The position numbers and the translations under genes are program-made. The notes below the pieces were generated by a model that worked only from the letters and a program-made list of their open reading frames with translations, did no database searches and was not told the DNA's origin. A DNA stretch of 35,492 nucleotides from Gemmatimonadota bacterium. GTDB lineage: Bacteria > Latescibacterota > UBA2968 > GCA-2709665. Numbering within the stretch: the first letter of the stretch is position 1; every line of letters starts with the position of its first letter. The stretch spans positions 1-35,492 of the forward strand of contig JAPPNU010000074.1 in the NCBI GenBank assembly GCA_028873695.1. The letters run 5' to 3'. Positions 30,955 through 35,492 of the stretch are shown here, piece after piece.

Positions 30955-31062
30955 CGGGCGCCCACAAGGGACGCCCCTACCAACGCAACGTCGGCGCCGA
31001 ACCCAGAGAGATCGATTCGTGGTTGTCTGGTTTTGTAGGGGCGTCCCTTGTGGGCGCCCGGC
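30955..31062. mobile_element. MITE-like inverted-repeat element, second copy
   Basis: GGGCGCCCACAAGGGACGCC (from 30956) and GTAGGGGCGTCCCTTGTGGG (from 31035) are near-perfect inverted ends of about 26 bp, around a core carrying GATCGATTCGTGG as in the copy at 23427-23530. The ends match that copy closely and the whole unit is about 107 bp. It sits between the stop of the acylase gene (31077) and the start region of the cupin gene, and could act as a terminator for the former. Confidence 0.85.
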
Positions 31063-31076
31063 CTTTAACCGATTTT

Positions 31077-33431
31077 TCACGTCTGCCGTCGTCGTTCGCC
31101 CGGCTCCAGAACCTGTCGTGTCTCCTCCTGTGAGGCAATGCTCTCCCAGTCCCACAGTTGAGGGATATACTCCACGTCCGCCCAGCGTCGCGCCTGGTCG
31201 GAATAATGCGCGCTGCCCGGATGGCCGGAGGCCCCCAGCGGCACGATCCACAACGAATTGCTCCAGTCCGACGGATCGTGAATATACCGGTTTACGGACA
31301 TCCCCGTCGCAACGAAGGGTTCGCTCACGTCGTACCCGCCGGCCAGCGGTACGTCCCCGTCACCGTGCGTGGGCATGGAGGGTGGATCCAGAAGCGTCGC
31401 GCATTCCGGAAAAACCTGCGACAGCGGATGCCTCGGACGGGTATGGTGGACGCGGCCCCACCGCCACTCTGACATCTCATCGCCCAGGCGCTCCCCGAGG
31501 TCGACGACGGCCCGGCGGAGACTCTCAGCCAGAAGGTCTTCCCAACCGCGTCCCTCCGGCAACATGGACGCGTCTCCCCGCTCGAGGCCCAGGATCATCT
31601 CCAGTACGATCAGTCGGATATGCGCCTCCGCTCCCGAGGCCCCTTCCAGCGCGGGGGCCGCCATGTCCTGCAGCAGGTGCTCCGCCAGGATCCGCGTTGC
31701 GCACAGGCGGGTCTGGGAGTAGATCGTCGGCTGCGGCAGGTCGCGGTCCATGCGATAGTCCCACTCGCGCAAGAGTGCGAGGGCCCGCCGGGAATCCGGG
31801 TCCGAGGCCCTGATCCTCAGCAGCGCCTGTGTAAATATCCTCGCCGGAATCGACGTCCGGTCGGCGTGCATACGCGCCATATCTTCGACAGTCGCCGTCC
31901 CCGGTTTCAGATCCAGAATGCCCAGTTGAAGGCGCCTCGCCCTGTATTCCGGACTGAAGCACAGCCCCACGTAGTACGGATAGTCGTGACCGGCCACGCG
32001 CTGGTTGCACGTTACCGCGTACCCGGCCCGTGGACGGATCGCCCGGGGCAGGTCGTCGTGAGGGATATACCCCTCCCACTCGTATTTCCCGGTCCACCCG
32101 GGTACCGCCCGCCATCCGTTGGGCTCGGTGCGAATGGGGATCTTTCCCTCGTGCAGATATCCGAATCCGCCGTGCACGTCCACGACAGCATAGTTGTTCA
32201 CCCGGTCGGTCCAGTTCTCAAATGCGCCATGCAGTTCCTCTACAGTGGTCGCGAGCATCGCGTCCCGCGCGGCGTCCAGCCACGGGGTGCCCCGGATCAG
32301 GCCCGGATCGCTGATCGCGATGCCGTACCCTTCCCCGGGATTGCCCGCGATGACCGGTCCGTGATGCGTGACCGTCACTTCGACCTCTACCGGCGCGGCG
32401 TTCCGGACCGCGATCGTCTCATGCAGAACTTCAGCATGTCTCCACGCGTCCCCGAATGCGTACTCCCGCCGGCCGGCCCTCTCCCGGAACCGCTCGACGA
32501 ACAGGTCCTGCGTGTCGGCATTCCCGTAGGTCATTCCCCAACCCACGTGCTCGTTGTGGCAGAAGTGCAGGATCCCGGGCATCCCGGGAACCGAAGAGCC
32601 GATGATCGAAAACCGGGGGCAGGAAAGATGGGCCTGATAGTAGACGCTCGGCGTATCCAGTGCCCTGTGGGAGTCTCCGCCCATCAGCGGCAATCCTGAG
32701 CGGGTACGTTCTCCTGAAATCGACCAGGCGTTGGAACCGGCGTCCGCCTCCTTCAGCCAGTTGACGTCCTCCAGCGCCCTGGTGAGTTCCTCCAGGCCGT
32801 CCAGTGCAGGCCCCCGGTACACCTCCCCGGGGGGCACGGTGAGCAGATGGCCGCCGGGATACCCCTTGATGACGCGCGCTGCCTTCTCGGGGCCGATCGT
32901 GAGGGCCAGGCGCGTACGAAAGAGTTTCGGCTCGAACGTCCCCAACAGGGTATTGCGCATCTTGTAGACGGCAATACAGTGCCAGTTCTCCCACGGTTCG
33001 GGCGGCCTGCCCAGAAGCTTGTATTCCACCGGATAAGCCGAAGTCGTTTCCACGAACGCGTTCACGCCCGCCGTGTACGCATCCACCATCGCCTTCGCCC
33101 GATCGCCCGCAGCCTCGTAGTCCAGCCGCGCCGTGCGTCCCATTCCCGCCGTGCGCAACAGCCGGTCCTGTTCCAGGCCGTCCGGGCCTGCGATTTCCGC
33201 CCATCGCCCCAGCGCCCGGAGCCGGTCGTAGTCCATGTGCCAGAGCCGGTCCTGCGCTGTCGCGAAACCCTGCGCGAAGAATACGTCGTGTTCGTTCCCG
33301 GCCCGAATGTGCGGTATGCCCCACGGGTCCCGAAAGATGGTAACGGCGTCAATCAGGCCGGGCAGACGCAGCGTGGAGGTCACATCCGGCAGCGCGGCCT
33401 CGAGGTCGGCTTCGGTAAGTTCTACAGGCAT
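31077..33431 (-). CDS. Penicillin-acylase-family (S45) Ntn-hydrolase
   Basis: The 784-residue precursor belongs to the penicillin acylase family, whose members are cut autocatalytically to expose an N-terminal Ser. It has FRDPWGIPHIRAGNEHDVFFAQGF (alpha chain), the cleavage site DAG-SNAW with Ser233 as predicted nucleophile, GGDSHRALDTPSVYYQAH and NEHVGWGMTYGNADTQDLF (beta chain). Family members hydrolyse amides such as beta-lactam side chains, acyl-homoserine lactones or lipopeptides. No signal peptide is seen: the conserved domain begins within about 20 residues of Met1, so a cytoplasmic location is likely, unlike many homologues. It is transcribed toward the cupin gene but separated from it by the MITE-like element. 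Substrate is unknown. Confidence 0.92.
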   Translation of the reverse strand: MPVELTEADLEAALPDVTSTLRLPGLIDAVTIFRDPWGIPHIRAGNEHDVFFAQGFATAQDRLWHMDYDRLRALGRWAEIAGPDGLEQDRLLRTAGMGRTARLDYEAAGDRAKAMVDAYTAGVNAFVETTSAYPVEYKLLGRPPEPWENWHCIAVYKMRNTLLGTFEPKLFRTRLALTIGPEKAARVIKGYPGGHLLTVPPGEVYRGPALDGLEELTRALEDVNWLKEADAGSNAWSISGERTRSGLPLMGGDSHRALDTPSVYYQAHLSCPRFSIIGSSVPGMPGILHFCHNEHVGWGMTYGNADTQDLFVERFRERAGRREYAFGDAWRHAEVLHETIAVRNAAPVEVEVTVTHHGPVIAGNPGEGYGIAISDPGLIRGTPWLDAARDAMLATTVEELHGAFENWTDRVNNYAVVDVHGGFGYLHEGKIPIRTEPNGWRAVPGWTGKYEWEGYIPHDDLPRAIRPRAGYAVTCNQRVAGHDYPYYVGLCFSPEYRARRLQLGILDLKPGTATVEDMARMHADRTSIPARIFTQALLRIRASDPDSRRALALLREWDYRMDRDLPQPTIYSQTRLCATRILAEHLLQDMAAPALEGASGAEAHIRLIVLEMILGLERGDASMLPEGRGWEDLLAESLRRAVVDLGERLGDEMSEWRWGRVHHTRPRHPLSQVFPECATLLDPPSMPTHGDGDVPLAGGYDVSEPFVATGMSVNRYIHDPSDWSNSLWIVPLGASGHPGSAHYSDQARRWADVEYIPQLWDWESIASQEETRQVLEPGERRRQT

Positions 33432-33513
33432 GGCATGTCCTATTCATTCCAGGCGGCTTTCACGCCATCGAAGGCCTGTCCGAAGGAGTCGAACAGGATC
33501 CGCAACACGGGCA

Positions 33514-33533
33514 CTTCGACAAGCTCAGTGACC
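33514..33533. repeat. Short extragenic motif CTTCGACAAGCTCAGTGACC
   Basis: This 20-base sequence is like the CTTCGACAAGCTCAG family that is dispersed in many bacterial genomes. A degraded inverted partner (CCTGTCCGAAGG) lies about 40 bases upstream, near 33475. It suggests an old palindromic repeat upstream of the acylase gene. The remainder of 33432-33677 contains nothing recognised. Confidence 0.45.
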
Positions 33534-33677
33534 ACGTGTCGGTAGGATCAGAGTACTCTTTGACACGCTGAGCAGCTGCAGCAGAGAATGTAAACAACAG
33601 GCTGTCCGCTGCGATAATTGCCGATTGAACCTGTTACTTCTTGTCTTTGTGCCTTTGTGTGAGAATGACGTTGATTC

Positions 33678-34538
33678 CTAACCGTGCTCTATACCGTCGA
33701 GCCACCGTTGAACCGCCTCCGAGAATCCGTCCGCGTTGTGGTCGGACACCACCGGAAAACGCGCTCGCAGGGGTTCCGGGGCGTTTCGAACGACAAATGG
33801 AAATCCGCACCACTGCAGCATGTCCGAGTCGTTGTAGTCGTTCCCGACGGCGGCGGACCGGCGGGCGTCCACGCCCAGACGCTCGCACAACCTGGCTGCG
33901 GACCGGGCCTTGGAAACGTGCTTCGGGAATATCTCGAACCAGGTGGAACGGTGGTCCGAAGGCGACGTGGTCCGTATCACCGAGAGGTCCTTCAGGGCGT
34001 TCGAGAGCGCGTCGTGAGTGCGCCAGGGATCCGCTACCGTCGGACAGACAACCACAAACTGCGAAGCCCGGCCGTTCCCCGGACAGCCGGGCTTCAACGG
34101 GCGACAATGTTCCGCGTTATTCCGATGTCTGCGTACAAAATCGGGATTGTGCGCGTTTTGCTCCCAGTACTCGAACGTATGGTTCTCCGGAACGGGCGCG
34201 TGGACCATGAAATCGTATCCGCCGTCGATGAGAAACCGGGTAACGCGGCGCACGTCTCCCGTCGAAAGGGAATGGGATTCCACCAGCGTCTGGTCCCGGA
34301 AATCGAAGACGCCAACCCCCGACGAGGTAATCAGAAAGTCGATGGGGAAGGTGTCGCTGAGAACGGTGCGGGCCGACAGGTGGGACCTGCCGGTGACCAC
34401 CGCCCTCCAGACATTCTTTCTCCCCAGCGCCCTCAGCGTGTCCAGGCTTCGGACGCTGGCCCTTCGATCGCTCTGCAACAGCGTTCCGTCCAGGTCTGTA
34501 AACAATGCGAGGTTCGATCCCTTTTCCTCTGACAACAA
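33678..34538 (-). CDS. HAD-superfamily (IIB) phosphatase
   Basis: The product has LFTDLDGTLLQSD (motif I with nucleophile Asp), VVTGRS (motif II), a C2 cap region, and VGNDYNDSDMLQWCG (motif IV). Subclass IIB includes Cof-like sugar phosphatases, sucrose-phosphate phosphatase and mannosyl-3-phosphoglycerate phosphatase; the substrate cannot be fixed. The frame opens back to 34601 but has only TTG or GTG starts. TTG 34538 is chosen because GGAGG lies six bases upstream, giving 286 residues. TTG 34535 is a near alternative. The gene's neighbours are an acylase gene downstream and a phospholipid synthase gene upstream. Confidence 0.85.
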   Translation of the reverse strand: MLSEEKGSNLALFTDLDGTLLQSDRRASVRSLDTLRALGRKNVWRAVVTGRSHLSARTVLSDTFPIDFLITSSGVGVFDFRDQTLVESHSLSTGDVRRVTRFLIDGGYDFMVHAPVPENHTFEYWEQNAHNPDFVRRHRNNAEHCRPLKPGCPGNGRASQFVVVCPTVADPWRTHDALSNALKDLSVIRTTSPSDHRSTWFEIFPKHVSKARSAARLCERLGVDARRSAAVGNDYNDSDMLQWCGFPFVVRNAPEPLRARFPVVSDHNADGFSEAVQRWLDGIEHG

Positions 34539-34840
34539 CCCCTGCCTCCATCCATGTGCGGCCAAACGCTCCGCCGCGCCGGTCACGCATCGACAATACA
34601 ATGGGTATACAGCGCAGCCTTAATCGGTACTCTCCTGTGACGCGGAATGGATGCGCCGGGAAAGTCCGCGTGAATATAAAAAATCCGGAAGAAAACACAT
34701 AACCGATTCCCTTCCGGAACGCCTCTGTCGATTCCTGAAAACCTGTTATAACAAAAACGGCGCACCGCCGTGCGCCTGCACTCTGCCTGCAAGACCTTTA
34801 ACCTGCGCTTCAGTTCAGGCGAATCCTGCCGATCACCCGG
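34539..34840. other. Intergenic region between HAD and phosphatidyltransferase genes
   Basis: These 302 bp hold the terminator at 34748-34776 for the upstream minus-strand gene. The rest may carry the HAD promoter; I see no clear consensus and no other feature. Confidence 0.5.
34748..34776 (-). terminator. Intrinsic terminator of the phosphatidyltransferase gene
   Basis: On the minus strand GGCGCAC-GGCG-GTGCGCC forms a perfect 7-bp stem with a 4-base loop, followed by GTTTTTGTTATAAC. It lies 65 bp past the stop of the 34841-35422 gene. Confidence 0.85.
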
Positions 34841-35422
34841 TCAATCCCGGGACCGTTTGCGGAAATACAACACCCGGTGCAGGGCGGTATAGTTGGACAG
34901 AAACGCGATGGCCCAGATCGCAATCGTCAGACCGATTTCCCCCACCAGCGCCCCCACGCCGATTGCAATGACCCGTTCAGGCCGCTGCATGAAACCGACC
35001 TTGCACTCCTCGCCCAGACCTTCGACGCGCGCCCGGATATAGCTCACCATCAACGAGCCGGCCAGCGCGAAGAATACCGCGGAGGTGGTCCACAGGGAGT
35101 CCGACCGTATGAAGCTGACCGCCACGCCAAACCAGATGGCGATTTCCGAGTACCGGTCTACCGTGGAATCCAGGAGCGCCCCGAACGTGGTTTCGTCCCC
35201 ACCCACGCGAGCCACCTGTCCGTCCAGGAAATCGAACACCCCCGCGAGCAGCACAACAAGGCCGGCCCACCGCAGGTAATCGAATCCGAAAAGCACCGCC
35301 GCCACCAGGTTCAGGAGAAACCCGACCAGGGTTAGCGCATTCGGCCGGAACCGTTTCTTGACGAGATACTGCGTGGAGGGTTCGAGCAGTTCGGCGACGT
35401 CGTCTTTAACCTTTTCGATCAC
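34841..35422 (-). CDS. CDP-alcohol phosphatidyltransferase
   Basis: An integral inner-membrane enzyme of 193 residues that transfers a phosphatidyl group from CDP-diacylglycerol to an alcohol. The family signature D-G-x2-A-R-x8-G-x3-D-x3-D is present as LDGQVAR, then FGALLDSTVDRYSE. Several membrane helices are seen: NALTLVGFLLNLVAAVLFGF, WAGLVVLLAGVFDFL, WTTSAVFFALAGSLMVSY, and IAIGVGALVGEIGLTIAIWAIAFL. The alcohol could be inositol phosphate, glycerol phosphate or another; short length and sequence look like archaetidyl- or phosphatidylinositol-phosphate synthase relatives, but I cannot decide. The upstream flank 35423-35492 has no recognised feature. Confidence 0.92.
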   Translation of the reverse strand: MIEKVKDDVAELLEPSTQYLVKKRFRPNALTLVGFLLNLVAAVLFGFDYLRWAGLVVLLAGVFDFLDGQVARVGGDETTFGALLDSTVDRYSEIAIWFGVAVSFIRSDSLWTTSAVFFALAGSLMVSYIRARVEGLGEECKVGFMQRPERVIAIGVGALVGEIGLTIAIWAIAFLSNYTALHRVLYFRKRSRD

Positions 35423-35492
35423 GAGCCGGCATTCTCCATAGCAGTCCGTTGAGAAAGTCGCTCTGCAGGCGAGGCCGAGCCATTGTGGTCGA

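Overview
The window is about 35.5 kb of GC-rich bacterial DNA. It looks like chromosome from an uncultured Gram-negative organism. The Gram-negative reading rests on an alpha-2-macroglobulin lipoprotein next to penicillin-binding protein 1C, and on a large secreted protein that ends in an outer-membrane beta-barrel. Gene content and the density of small dispersed palindromic repeats resemble metagenome-assembled genomes of the Latescibacterota / Poribacteria / Gemmatimonadota kind, but this is an impression and not a classification. No rRNA, CRISPR array or complete insertion sequence was seen.

Layout. Positions 1-800 hold moaC (molybdenum cofactor), a tRNA-Lys(CTT) and a terminator. Positions 870-3300 are a lower-GC accessory patch of toxin-antitoxin material: an apparently intact hicAB pair, a higA whose higB has been reduced to a few codons, an abiEi without abiEii, and two small antitoxin-like ORFs. 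Positions 3453-9159 are a three-gene + strand run: a voltage-gated-type ion channel with an unusual extracellular insert and selectivity filter, an MFS exporter that seems to start at ATC, and a 996-residue metalloprotease / beta-propeller / outer-membrane barrel protein. Positions 9330-11106 are a second accessory patch on the minus strand: relB with a nonsense-mutated yafQ-type toxin, and an orphan HNH endonuclease of lower GC.

Positions 11400-19080 are mostly housekeeping: ATP sulfurylase (sat), a ClpP-type protease with an acidic N-terminus, the haem genes hemE-hemH-hemY, and serS. A degenerate octamer array and a MITE-like element separate hemH from hemY, and two related direct repeats flank serS. 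A 56-codon small gene with its own ribosome binding site and terminator lies at 19586-19756. Positions 19863-29079 on the minus strand are the envelope module alpha-2-macroglobulin, pbpC and a GtrB-type glycosyltransferase. Positions 29465-35422 carry an LLM flavin monooxygenase, a cupin, a penicillin-acylase-family hydrolase, a HAD phosphatase and a CDP-alcohol phosphatidyltransferase.

The most noteworthy points are the channel with phage-like glycine-rich repeats in its S1-S2 loop and a TGGYAD filter, the three-domain outer-membrane protease, the apparent ATC start of the MFS gene, the decayed toxin genes, the small ORF, and at least four families of dispersed repeats.
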